Of a stretch of 8,464 nt of DNA, positions 1-6,399 are shown piece after piece. The translations under genes were made by a program, and so were the position numbers. The DNA is taken from assembly GCA_900549185.1 (NCBI GenBank), contig URNM01000079.1:1-8464 (forward strand), in the 5' to 3' direction. Origin of the DNA: an uncultured Collinsella sp. Lineage in GTDB: Bacteria > Actinomycetota > Coriobacteriia > Coriobacteriales > Coriobacteriaceae. Position 1 is the first letter of the stretch; the number at the start of each line of letters is the position of its first letter. The notes under the pieces were generated by a model that searched no databases, had not been told where the DNA came from, and worked only from the letters and a program-made list of their open reading frames with translations.

Positions 1-858
1 CTCGACGAGCGCACCACCGAGATGAAGGCCGCCGCCCTCAAGCACACACTCGAGCACGAGGCCGTCGACATCACGCTGCCGGGCATCCGTCCGCAGATCG
101 GTCACCAGCACCTGATCAAGCAGATCATCGAGGAGGCCGAGGACATCTTCTGCGGCATCGGCTATACCATCGAGTCCGGCCCCATGGTCGACACCTCCTA
201 CTACAACTTTACCGCGCTCAATGCCCCCATGGATCACCCGAGCCGCTCGGCCCGCGATACCTTCTACGTGGTCGACAACAACCCCGGCAGCGTCGCGCAC
301 CCCGAGGCTCACGCCCACGGCGAGTCCGACGTGCTGCTGCGCACCCAGACCTCGGGCGTGCAGATCCACACCATGGAGTCGCAAAAGCCGCCCATCTACA
401 TGATCTGCCCGGGCACCGTTTATCGTCCCGATACGGCCGACGCCTGCCACCTGCCGCAGTTCAACCAGATCGAGGGCCTGGTCGTCGACGAGGGCATCAC
501 CTTTGGCGATCTTAAGGGCACGCTCGACTACTTTGTTAAGTGCATGTTTGGCGAGGACCGCAAGACGCGTTACCGCCCGCACTTCTTCCCCTTCACCGAG
601 CCTTCCTGCGAGGTGGACGTGAGCTGCCACGTGTGCGGCGGCAAGGGCTGCAACTTCTGCAAGCACAGCGGCTGGATCGAGATCCTGGGCTGCGGCATGG
701 TCGACCCCAACGTCCTTATCAACTGCGGCATCGACCCCGAGAAGTACACCGGCTTCGCCTTTGGCATTGGCGCCGAGCGCGTCGCGGCCCTGCGCTACGA
801 CCTGCCCGACCTCAGAACTCTCATGACGGGCGATATGAGGTTCCTCAATCAGTTCTAA
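1..858 (+). CDS. pheS: Phenylalanyl-tRNA synthetase alpha subunit (5'-truncated by the window edge)
   Basis: This is the catalytic alpha subunit of the (alpha-beta)2 enzyme that charges tRNA-Phe in the cytoplasm. The reading frame is open from base 1, so the start lies outside the window; about 285 residues remain, and by comparison with E. coli PheS roughly the first 70-75 residues (most of the N-terminal coiled-coil arm) are missing. Class II synthetase landmarks are clear: GYTIESGP (motif 1 region), LLRTQTSGVQ, YRPDTADACH followed by FNQIEG (motif 2, phenylalanine pocket), HFFPFTEPSCEVDV, and GFAFGIGAERVAAL (motif 3) near the end. A CHVCGGKGCNFC segment at 625-660 resembles the cysteine-bearing insert seen in Gram-positive PheS. 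Two oddities are a His-bearing insert at about 280-325 and Asn where many PheS proteins have His in FHQxEG. The gene lies 45 bases ahead of pheT in the usual operon order. The identification is secure. Confidence 0.97.
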   Translation, partial: LDERTTEMKAAALKHTLEHEAVDITLPGIRPQIGHQHLIKQIIEEAEDIFCGIGYTIESGPMVDTSYYNFTALNAPMDHPSRSARDTFYVVDNNPGSVAHPEAHAHGESDVLLRTQTSGVQIHTMESQKPPIYMICPGTVYRPDTADACHLPQFNQIEGLVVDEGITFGDLKGTLDYFVKCMFGEDRKTRYRPHFFPFTEPSCEVDVSCHVCGGKGCNFCKHSGWIEILGCGMVDPNVLINCGIDPEKYTGFAFGIGAERVAALRYDLPDLRTLMTGDMRFLNQF

Positions 859-890
859 ATCACCCGTTTTATCAGGAATTTCTTTCTCAT

Positions 891-906
891 AAGGAGTAAT
901 CAAGTG
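891..906 (+). promoter_or_regulatory. Ribosome binding site and GTG start of pheT
   Basis: AAGGAG at 891-896 lies 7 bases before a GTG at 904-906. The protein from this GTG begins MRVSYDWL, which aligns with the usual PheT N-terminus (E. coli MKFSELWL), so the GTG is taken as the true start. The pheS-pheT gap is AT-rich and shows no terminator. Confidence 0.85.
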
Positions 907-3357
907 AGAGTTTCTTACGACTGGCTCAAGACCATGATCGATATTCCGGAGGATCCCAAGACCCTTTCGGACGAATATATCCGTACCGGCACCGAGGTCG
1001 AGGCGATCGACACCGTGGGCGAGTCCTTCGACCACGTGGTGACCGCCAAGGTGCTCACCAAGACCCCGCATCCCGATAGCGACCATATGTATGTGTGCTC
1101 GGTCGACGTGGGCGACAAGAACCTCGACGCCGACGGCAACCCCGCTCCGCTGCAGATCGTCTGCGGCGCGCAGAACTTTGAGGCCGGCGACCACATCGTC
1201 ACGGCCATGATTGGCGCTGTGCTTCCCGGCGACGTCAAGATCAAGAAGAGCAAACTTCGCGGCGTCGTGTCCATGGGCATGAACTGCTCCGCGCGCGAGC
1301 TCGGCCTGGGCGGTGACCACTCCGGCATCATGATCCTGCCCGAGGATACGCCCTGCGGCATGCCGTTTGCCGAGTACGTGGGCTCGAGCGACACCGTGCT
1401 CGACTGCGAGATCACGCCCAACCGTCCCGATTGCCTGTCCATGATCGGCATGGCCCGCGAGACCGGCGCCATCTTCGACCGCGATTTCCACGTTGAGCTG
1501 CCTGCCATCAAGGCCGAGACCGGCCGCGCGACCGATGACGAGCTTTCGGTCGAGATTGCCGACGAGGGCTTGTGCGACCGCTATGTCGCCCGCATCGTGC
1601 GCAACGTGAAGGTCGGCCCGTCGCCCGACTGGATGGTCAAGCGCCTTAACGCCCTGGGCGTGCGCCCGCACAACAACATCGTCGACATCACCAACTATGT
1701 GATGATGCTCACCGGTCAGCCGCTGCACGCCTTTGACCTGGACACCTTTGCCGAGCGCGATGGCCATCGCCGCGTGGTGGTTCGCGCCGCCCAACAGGAC
1801 GAGAAGTTCACGACCCTCGACGGCGAGGAGCGCGTACTCGACGCCGGCATGGGCCTCATCACCGACGGCGAGCGCCCCGTGGCGCTGGCCGGCGTTATGG
1901 GCGGCATGGATTCCGAGATCGAGGACGACACCGTCGACGTGATGGTCGAGAGCGCCTGCTTCAACGCCGGTCGCACTTCGCACACCAGCCGCGACCTGTC
2001 GCTGATCTCCGACGCCTCCATTCGCTTTGAGCGCCAGGTCGACGAGACAGGCTGTGTGGACGTTGCCAACGTTACCTGCGCGCTCATCGAGGAGATCGCC
2101 GGCGGCGAAGTCGCTCCCGGCTACGTCGACGTGTTCCCCGCGCCCAAGACCATCGACAGCATTAAGCTGCGCCTGGCCCGCGTGCATGCCATCTGCGGTG
2201 CCGACATCGAGCCCGACTTTATCGAGCGTTCGCTCACTCGCCTGGGCTGCACCGTCGAGCGCGACGGCGAGGACTTTATGGTCACTCCGCCGAGCTTCCG
2301 CCCCGACCTGCCGCGCGAGATCGATCTGATCGAGGAGGTCCTGCGCCTGTGGAGCATGGGCCGTGTGACGGCGACCATCCCGGCTGCCAAGAACCACATC
2401 GGCGGCCTGACCCGCGAGCAGAAGCTCACCCGCAAGGTCGGCGAGATCCTGCGCGCCTGCGGCCTCAACGAGACCACGACCTTTGGCTTTGCCGCCCCGG
2501 GCGACCTGGAGAAGATCGGCATGTCCACCGAGGGCCGCGGCTGCCCCGTGGTGCTCATGAACCCGCTGGTAGCCGAGCAAACCGAGATGCGTCGTTCGCT
2601 GCTGCCGGGCCTGCTGCAGTCCGTGGCCTACAACGAGGCGCACGGAACGGCCAACGTGCACCTGTACGAGGTCGGCAGCCTGTTCCACGGTCGCGAGAAC
2701 GCCAGCCTGCCCAAGGAGACCAAGTCCGTGGCGGGTGTGCTCTCGGGCCAGTGGAGCGAGCAGTCCTGGAATATGAAGTACCGCAAGCTGCGCTTCTTCT
2801 TTGGCAAGGGCATTGTCGAGGAGCTGCTCGCCCAGCTGCGCATCGAGAAGGTTCGCTTCCGTCCCGTCGAGGGCGAGGGCTACGCTTTCTTGCAGCCGGG
2901 TCGTGCGGCCGAGGTTCTGTCCGGCGGCACCGTGCTGGGCTGGGTCGGCGAGATTCACCCCGAGGCGCGCGAGGCGATGGGCATCGATGAGGTTGTCGTT
3001 GCCTTTGAGCTCGATCTGGACAAGCTGATCAATGGTGCCCGCAACCAGGAGAACTACCGCGAGTTCTCGCAGTACCCTGCCGTTGAGCACGACCTTGCTA
3101 TCGTGGTCGACAACACCGTGACCTGCGAGGATCTTGAGCGCCGTATTACCAACGCCGGCGGCAAGCTGCTCGAGGGCGTGCGCCTGTTCGACGTCTACCG
3201 CGATCCCATCCGCATCGGAGCGGGCAAGAAGTCCATGGCCTTTGCGCTTACGTATCGCTCCGACGACCACACGCTCACCAGCGAAGAGGTCGAGAAGGCG
3301 CACCAGAAGATCGTCACCAAGGTGTGCAAGGGCGTAAACGGCGAGGTCCGCGGCTAG
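904..3357 (+). CDS. pheT: Phenylalanyl-tRNA synthetase beta subunit
   Basis: This 817-residue protein is the beta subunit of phenylalanyl-tRNA synthetase, which binds tRNA-Phe and edits mischarged Tyr-tRNA; its length is normal for bacterial PheT. Domains in order: an OB-fold tRNA-binding domain at about 40-150 (HPDSDHMYVCSVDVG, LPGDVKIKKSKLRG, ARELGLGGDHSGI); a B3/B4 editing domain at about 210-395 (HNNIVDITNYVMM, VALAGVMGGMDSEI, SIRFERQVD); a B5 domain at about 412-485 (SFRPDLPREIDLIEEVLRL); a catalytic-core-like domain at about 500-705 (NPLVAEQTEMRRSLLPGLL, VHLYEVGSLF); and a C-terminal FDX-ACB anticodon-binding domain at about 718-816 (QYPAVEHDLAIVV, SMAFALTYRSDDHTLT). It follows pheS as the second gene of the operon, and transcription probably stops at the hairpin at 3468-3502. 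No frameshift or missing domain is seen. Confidence 0.98.
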   Translation: MRVSYDWLKTMIDIPEDPKTLSDEYIRTGTEVEAIDTVGESFDHVVTAKVLTKTPHPDSDHMYVCSVDVGDKNLDADGNPAPLQIVCGAQNFEAGDHIVTAMIGAVLPGDVKIKKSKLRGVVSMGMNCSARELGLGGDHSGIMILPEDTPCGMPFAEYVGSSDTVLDCEITPNRPDCLSMIGMARETGAIFDRDFHVELPAIKAETGRATDDELSVEIADEGLCDRYVARIVRNVKVGPSPDWMVKRLNALGVRPHNNIVDITNYVMMLTGQPLHAFDLDTFAERDGHRRVVVRAAQQDEKFTTLDGEERVLDAGMGLITDGERPVALAGVMGGMDSEIEDDTVDVMVESACFNAGRTSHTSRDLSLISDASIRFERQVDETGCVDVANVTCALIEEIAGGEVAPGYVDVFPAPKTIDSIKLRLARVHAICGADIEPDFIERSLTRLGCTVERDGEDFMVTPPSFRPDLPREIDLIEEVLRLWSMGRVTATIPAAKNHIGGLTREQKLTRKVGEILRACGLNETTTFGFAAPGDLEKIGMSTEGRGCPVVLMNPLVAEQTEMRRSLLPGLLQSVAYNEAHGTANVHLYEVGSLFHGRENASLPKETKSVAGVLSGQWSEQSWNMKYRKLRFFFGKGIVEELLAQLRIEKVRFRPVEGEGYAFLQPGRAAEVLSGGTVLGWVGEIHPEAREAMGIDEVVVAFELDLDKLINGARNQENYREFSQYPAVEHDLAIVVDNTVTCEDLERRITNAGGKLLEGVRLFDVYRDPIRIGAGKKSMAFALTYRSDDHTLTSEEVEKAHQKIVTKVCKGVNGEVRG

Positions 3358-3467
3358 GGCTTGCGCTGGGAGCGTAGGGCTTGATGGCGGTTGCTGTGGC
3401 CTTTGCGTGACCGCGGTGTTCGGAATAAGGCATCGTTGAGCCTGCATATATGACACGCGCATTACAT

Positions 3468-3502
3468 AACGGCGTGCTGCTTTGTCGGCAGCGCGCCGTT
3501 TT
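3468..3502 (+). terminator. Intrinsic terminator of pheST
   Basis: AACGGCGTGCTGC (3468-3480) pairs with GCAGCGCGCCGTT (3488-3500) over 13 base pairs, with one T-G wobble, around a 7-base loop. The second arm runs into a short T tract (TTTT at 3499-3502). The strong GC stem makes a terminator likely although the T tract is weak. The stem also contains the -35 region of the next promoter. Confidence 0.75.
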
Positions 3503-3510
3503 GCTATGAT
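3482..3510 (+). promoter_or_regulatory. Predicted sigma-70-type promoter of the nikMNQO operon
   Basis: TTGTCG at 3482-3487 (four of six bases match TTGACA) is separated by exactly 17 bases from TATGAT at 3505-3510 (five of six match TATAAT). The -10 is also preceded by TG one base upstream (3502-3503), giving an extended -10. Transcription would start near 3517, leaving a leader of about 89 bases before the nikMN start. The -35 lies in the loop of the pheT terminator and the spacer covers its right arm. Confidence 0.65.
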
Positions 3511-3520
3511 AGCCCGCGGC

Positions 3521-3548
3521 GTGTTACGAATCTGACAATGCGTAACAC
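3521..3548. promoter_or_regulatory. Probable NikR operator (nickel-responsive)
   Basis: GTGTTAC (3521-3527) and GTAACAC (3542-3548) form a perfect inverted repeat with a 14-base spacer; the outermost spacer bases (G and C) also pair, so each arm can be read as 8 bases. From established knowledge as I recall it, GTGTTAC-N13/14-GTAACAC is the operator form of the NikR group first described in Geobacter and other deltaproteobacteria; it differs from the E. coli form GTATGA-N16-TCATAC. The site starts about four bases after the predicted transcription start, a position suited to repression. The genes downstream encode a nickel/cobalt transporter, which fits. That NikR is the actual binding protein is inference. 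Confidence 0.75.
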
Positions 3549-3605
3549 TGACAAGGTGATTTAAGCGGCGTTGCAATTTCGTGCGCCGATAACCGGGAGG
3601 CGTAC

Positions 3606-4691
3606 ATGCACATTCCAGATAATTATCTGTCCCCGCAGACCGATGCCGTGCTGGCAGTGGCAATGGTTCCCGTGTGGGCCCATTGCATCAAGAAGGTGCG
3701 CGCCACGCTCGATCGCGAGCACATGGCTTTCCTGGGCATCTGCGCCGCGTTCTCCTTCCTGCTCATGATGTTCAATGTGCCGCTGCCCGGCGGTACCACG
3801 GGTCACGCCGTCGGCGGCGCGCTCATCGCGCTGCTGCTGGGTCCCGAGGCCGCGGCCATTGCGGTTTCGGTTGCGCTGGCGCTGCAGGCGCTGCTGTTTG
3901 GCGATGGCGGCATCCTGTCCTTTGGGGCCAACTGTTTTAACATGGCTTTTGTGCTGCCGTTTGTTGCCGCCATGGTATTCCGCGCGCTCAACAGCCGCCT
4001 GCACGACAAGAGCTGGGGCACCTCGGTTTCTGCCATCGTGAGCGGCTGGGTTGGCTTGTGCGTGGCTGCCCTGTGCGCGGCCATCGAGTTTGGCATTCAG
4101 CCGATGCTCTTCACCAACGCCTCGGGTGCTCCGCTGTACTGCCCCTTCCCGCTGTCTGTTTCCATTCCTGCCATGTTGATCCCGCATATGCTGGTTGCCG
4201 GCGTGGTCGAGGGCGTGGCGACGGCCGCCATTTACGGTTTCATTAAGAAGACGGCGCCGAGCGTTATCGTCGGGCCCGAGGCCGTCGATGGCCAGCTTGC
4301 TGCCGAGGGCGCAGCCGCCAAGAAGACCTCGCTGGTCCCCACGCTCGTCCTGGTCGCCGTGCTTGTCGTGGCCACGCCGCTGGGCCTGCTGGCCACGGGT
4401 GACGCCTGGGGCGAGTGGGATGCCGAGGGTGCCGCGACCGCCGTTCAGGAGGCTGGCGACGACAGTCTGCAGGCTTCGGTCGGCCTCGACGCTCCGACGT
4501 TTGCCGATACACTGCCCACGGGCGATTATCTTCAGGCCTATTCCGAGGAACAGGGTCTTGGCTTTGCCGGCCAGGCTGCCATGTATATCCTTTCGGGCGT
4601 GATTGGCGTGGCGGTGCTTACCATCGTATTCCGCCTGGTCTCGCTGACGGTCAAGGAAAGCGGTGCTCATGGCAATAGCCGAGCTGCCTAG
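3606..4691 (+). CDS. nikMN: ECF-type nickel (cobalt) transporter permease, CbiM/NikM fused to a NikN-like C-terminal part
   Basis: This 361-residue membrane protein is the metal-binding S component of an energy-coupling-factor Ni2+/Co2+ importer. Residues 1-215 are CbiM/NikM: the N-terminus is MHIPDNYLSP, where Met1 and His2 form the N-terminal metal site known from NikM structures, and His67 in PGGTTGHAVGG lies where the third metal ligand is expected. Other family segments are ALLFGDGGILSFGAN (95-109) and PHMLVAGVVEG (193-203). Residues about 240-350 add two more hydrophobic helices (about 243-262 and 322-346) around a polar loop containing TPLGLLATGDAWGEW, as in NikN or PDGLE-type partners, so no separate cbiN/nikN is needed. 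GGGAGG at 3595-3600 lies 5 bases before the ATG. Nickel rather than cobalt is preferred because of the upstream NikR-type repeat and the absence of a visible cobalamin riboswitch; sequence alone does not settle the metal. The 3' end overlaps nikQ. Confidence 0.9.
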   Translation: MHIPDNYLSPQTDAVLAVAMVPVWAHCIKKVRATLDREHMAFLGICAAFSFLLMMFNVPLPGGTTGHAVGGALIALLLGPEAAAIAVSVALALQALLFGDGGILSFGANCFNMAFVLPFVAAMVFRALNSRLHDKSWGTSVSAIVSGWVGLCVAALCAAIEFGIQPMLFTNASGAPLYCPFPLSVSIPAMLIPHMLVAGVVEGVATAAIYGFIKKTAPSVIVGPEAVDGQLAAEGAAAKKTSLVPTLVLVAVLVVATPLGLLATGDAWGEWDAEGAATAVQEAGDDSLQASVGLDAPTFADTLPTGDYLQAYSEEQGLGFAGQAAMYILSGVIGVAVLTIVFRLVSLTVKESGAHGNSRAA

Positions 4692-5505
4692 CTGGCTTGC
4701 GGCCGAGGAGCAATACGAGCCCGCGGGGGCTCGGCATCGTGTGATGCAAAAGAATGTCCTGCACCTGGCGAGCCTGCTTGAGCGGGTTCGCCTGGGTGGA
4801 GGCGCGCACGAGGGCGGGTCGATGGTCGACCGCGCCCTTTCTTGCGTTTCGGCTCCGGTACGCCTGGTGGGGATGTTCGTTTGCGTCCTGTGCGTGTGTC
4901 TGACGCAAAGTCCGCTGTACCTCATGTTGATGGCGGCTATCGCGTTGGTGCTGGTCGCGGTGCGCCCGGTGCGCGGGCTGCGGGCGACTTTTGTGCCGGC
5001 GTTGGCTGCTGCGGGGTTTGCCGTGGTTCTGGCGCTACCTGCCCTGCTGCTGGGCGCGTCTGCCACGGGTGCCATGCTCAAGATTGCACTCAAGACCTTC
5101 ATTAACGTGTCGCTCGTGCTGGGCGTTTCGTGGACGCTCACCTGGAGCCGCATGTCGGCGGCGCTCAAGATGCTGCATCTTCCCGACGAAGTTATCTTTA
5201 CGTTTGATATGGCTCTTAAGCACATCGAGGTGCTGGGTCGCACGGCGCACGATCTGTGTGAATCGGTCATGCTGCGCAGCGTGGGTCGTGCGCCTGCGGG
5301 TTTTTCGCGCACCGACTCGCTGGCGGGTATCATGGGCATGACCTTTATCAAGGCGATGGAATGCAGCCGCGCGATGGACGAGGCTATGCTTTGCCGTGGC
5401 TTTGCCGGTGCGTATCCGGCGCCCGCGCGCGCCGGGTTTGGCTGGCGCGATGCGGTCTATGCGGCCGTTGTGGCGTTGCTCGCCGTGTTGTGCGCTGTGT
5501 TGTAG
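4669..5505 (+). CDS. nikQ: ECF transporter transmembrane coupling protein, CbiQ/NikQ (EcfT) family
   Basis: This 278-residue membrane protein is the T component that connects the metal-binding NikMN to the ATPase NikO. The first 55 or so residues are polar; hydrophobic helices follow at about 63-79, 82-98, 106-129 and 143-159, with a last one at about 262-277. Between them, two coupling-helix motifs typical of EcfT proteins appear in degenerate form: SVMLRSVG (199-206) and AMLCRGFAG (239-247), the Arg-bearing positions that dock on the ATPase. The ATG at 4669 is preferred because AAGGAAAG (4653-4660) lies about 8 bases upstream; an in-frame GTG at 4663 is also possible but sits very close to that site. 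The gene overlaps the end of nikMN by 23 bases, suggesting translational coupling. Family assignment is firm; the metal is inferred from context. Confidence 0.9.
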   Translation: MAIAELPSWLAAEEQYEPAGARHRVMQKNVLHLASLLERVRLGGGAHEGGSMVDRALSCVSAPVRLVGMFVCVLCVCLTQSPLYLMLMAAIALVLVAVRPVRGLRATFVPALAAAGFAVVLALPALLLGASATGAMLKIALKTFINVSLVLGVSWTLTWSRMSAALKMLHLPDEVIFTFDMALKHIEVLGRTAHDLCESVMLRSVGRAPAGFSRTDSLAGIMGMTFIKAMECSRAMDEAMLCRGFAGAYPAPARAGFGWRDAVYAAVVALLAVLCAVL

Positions 5506-5509
5506 CGCG

Positions 5510-5524
5510 GACGGTCGAACCGTC
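5510..5524 (+). other. Short perfect hairpin between nikQ and nikO
   Basis: GACGGT (5510-5515) and ACCGTC (5519-5524) can pair as a 6-base stem around a CGA loop, 10 bases ahead of the purine-rich nikO ribosome binding site. No T tract follows, so it is not an intrinsic terminator. It could influence nikO translation or transcript stability, or be chance in GC-rich DNA. Confidence 0.3.
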
Positions 5525-5549
5525 GATGTGAGTAGGGAAGGGCGACGTT

Positions 5550-6320
5550 TTGGCAAACGATACGAATAACGCAGTGGGCGTGAGCGGTGCCGCCGGTGCC
5601 GAGACCACGCCGCTCATCGAGCTACGCGACGTGATGTTTTCCTATGCGGGGCATACGGTTGTCGATGGTGTGTCGCTGCAGGTCGATTGTGGTGAACTCG
5701 TTGCCCTGCTCGGTCCCAACGGTTGTGGCAAGACGACGATTATGCGCCTTATTAACGGCCTTGAGCTTGCGGACGCAGGGGCATACCTGTTTGACGGGCA
5801 TGTGATTGATGCGGCGTTTCTAAAGGATTCCGCGGCCGCTCAGCGTTTTCATCAGCGCGTTGGCTTTGTGTTCCAGAATGCCGACGCCCAGCTGTTCTGC
5901 GCTACGGTGGGCGAGGAAGTTGCTTTTGGTCCCGCGCAGATGGGGCTGCCGACAGACGAGCTCGAGCGCCGCGTGCGCGATGCCATGGGGCTGTTCCAGG
6001 TTGCCGACCTTGCCGACGCCTCTCCCTATCAGCTCTCGGGCGGGCAAAAGAAGCGCGTTGCGCTGGCTGCGGTGGTATCGATGAACCCGGATATCTTGGT
6101 CCTCGACGAGCCTACCAATGGGCTCGACGAGGATTCATGCGATATCGTGGTCAACTTCTTGCTGGCCTACGTCGCGGCGGGTAAGACGGTCTTGATGAGC
6201 ACGCATCACCAGGATTTGGTGCGACGCCTAGGTGCCCGTGCAATCTATATCGATCGATATCACCATGTGGTCGAGGCGCCTTCGCCGTCGTATGGAACCG
6301 AAAGCGGTGCTACGGACTAG
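5550..6320 (+). CDS. nikO: ECF transporter ATP-binding protein, CbiO/NikO family
   Basis: This 256-residue cytoplasmic ATPase powers the nickel/cobalt importer by binding the NikQ coupling helices. All ABC motifs are present in order: Walker A GPNGCGKTT (55-63), Q-loop FVFQNADAQLF with Gln109, signature LSGGQKKR (162-169), Walker B ILVLDEP (182-188) and the D-loop GLD (191-193). The switch histidine is His219 in STHHQDLV, where the common THD sequence is THH. FQNADAQLF followed by EEVAFGP is typical of CbiO/EcfA ATPases. The start is taken as TTG at 5550, with GGGAAGGG (5535-5542) 7 bases upstream; an in-frame GTG at 5574 is a weaker alternative. The gap from nikQ is 44 bases with no terminator, so it should be cotranscribed. 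Only one ATPase gene is present, as expected for a dedicated Ni/Co system, where it would act as a homodimer. Confidence 0.95.
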   Translation: MANDTNNAVGVSGAAGAETTPLIELRDVMFSYAGHTVVDGVSLQVDCGELVALLGPNGCGKTTIMRLINGLELADAGAYLFDGHVIDAAFLKDSAAAQRFHQRVGFVFQNADAQLFCATVGEEVAFGPAQMGLPTDELERRVRDAMGLFQVADLADASPYQLSGGQKKRVALAAVVSMNPDILVLDEPTNGLDEDSCDIVVNFLLAYVAAGKTVLMSTHHQDLVRRLGARAIYIDRYHHVVEAPSPSYGTESGATD

Positions 6321-6365
6321 TTGCTGCGTAGAGCGTGCGTAGCTGCCCGCGTGGCTTTGCCGTGA

Positions 6366-6374
6366 TGGTATAGT
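6366..6374 (+). promoter_or_regulatory. Extended -10 promoter for the phospholipase C-like gene
   Basis: TGGTATAGT at 6366-6374 is an extended -10 (TGn followed by TATAGT, five of six bases matching TATAAT). No good -35 lies 16-18 bases upstream. Transcription would begin near 6381, giving a leader of about 19 bases to the preferred ATG at 6400. No terminator hairpin is visible between nikO and this site, so read-through from nikO remains possible. Confidence 0.5.
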
Positions 6375-6399
6375 TATCCAGGTTTTTATGGGGGTGGCT

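Noticed and set aside
3355..3383. Direct repeat TAGGGCTTG at 3355-3363 and 3375-3383
   Set aside because: Only two 9-base copies 20 bases apart, the first including the pheT stop codon; too short to distinguish from chance.
3511..3605. Cobalamin or NiCo riboswitch in the nikMN leader
   Set aside because: The leader is only about 89 bases, lacks a recognisable B12 box, and shows just a weak 5-base stem (3566-3570 with 3584-3588). The palindromic operator explains regulation better.
3561..5351. Long minus-strand open frame (596 codons) opposite nikMN and nikQ
   Set aside because: It is antisense to two clearly recognised membrane protein genes, its translation is rich in Arg, His and Gln with no recognisable domain, and such frames are common by chance opposite GC-rich genes.
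6321..6387. Intrinsic terminator after nikO using the TTTTT at 6383-6387
   Set aside because: No stable stem immediately precedes the T run, and an extended -10 occupies that position instead.
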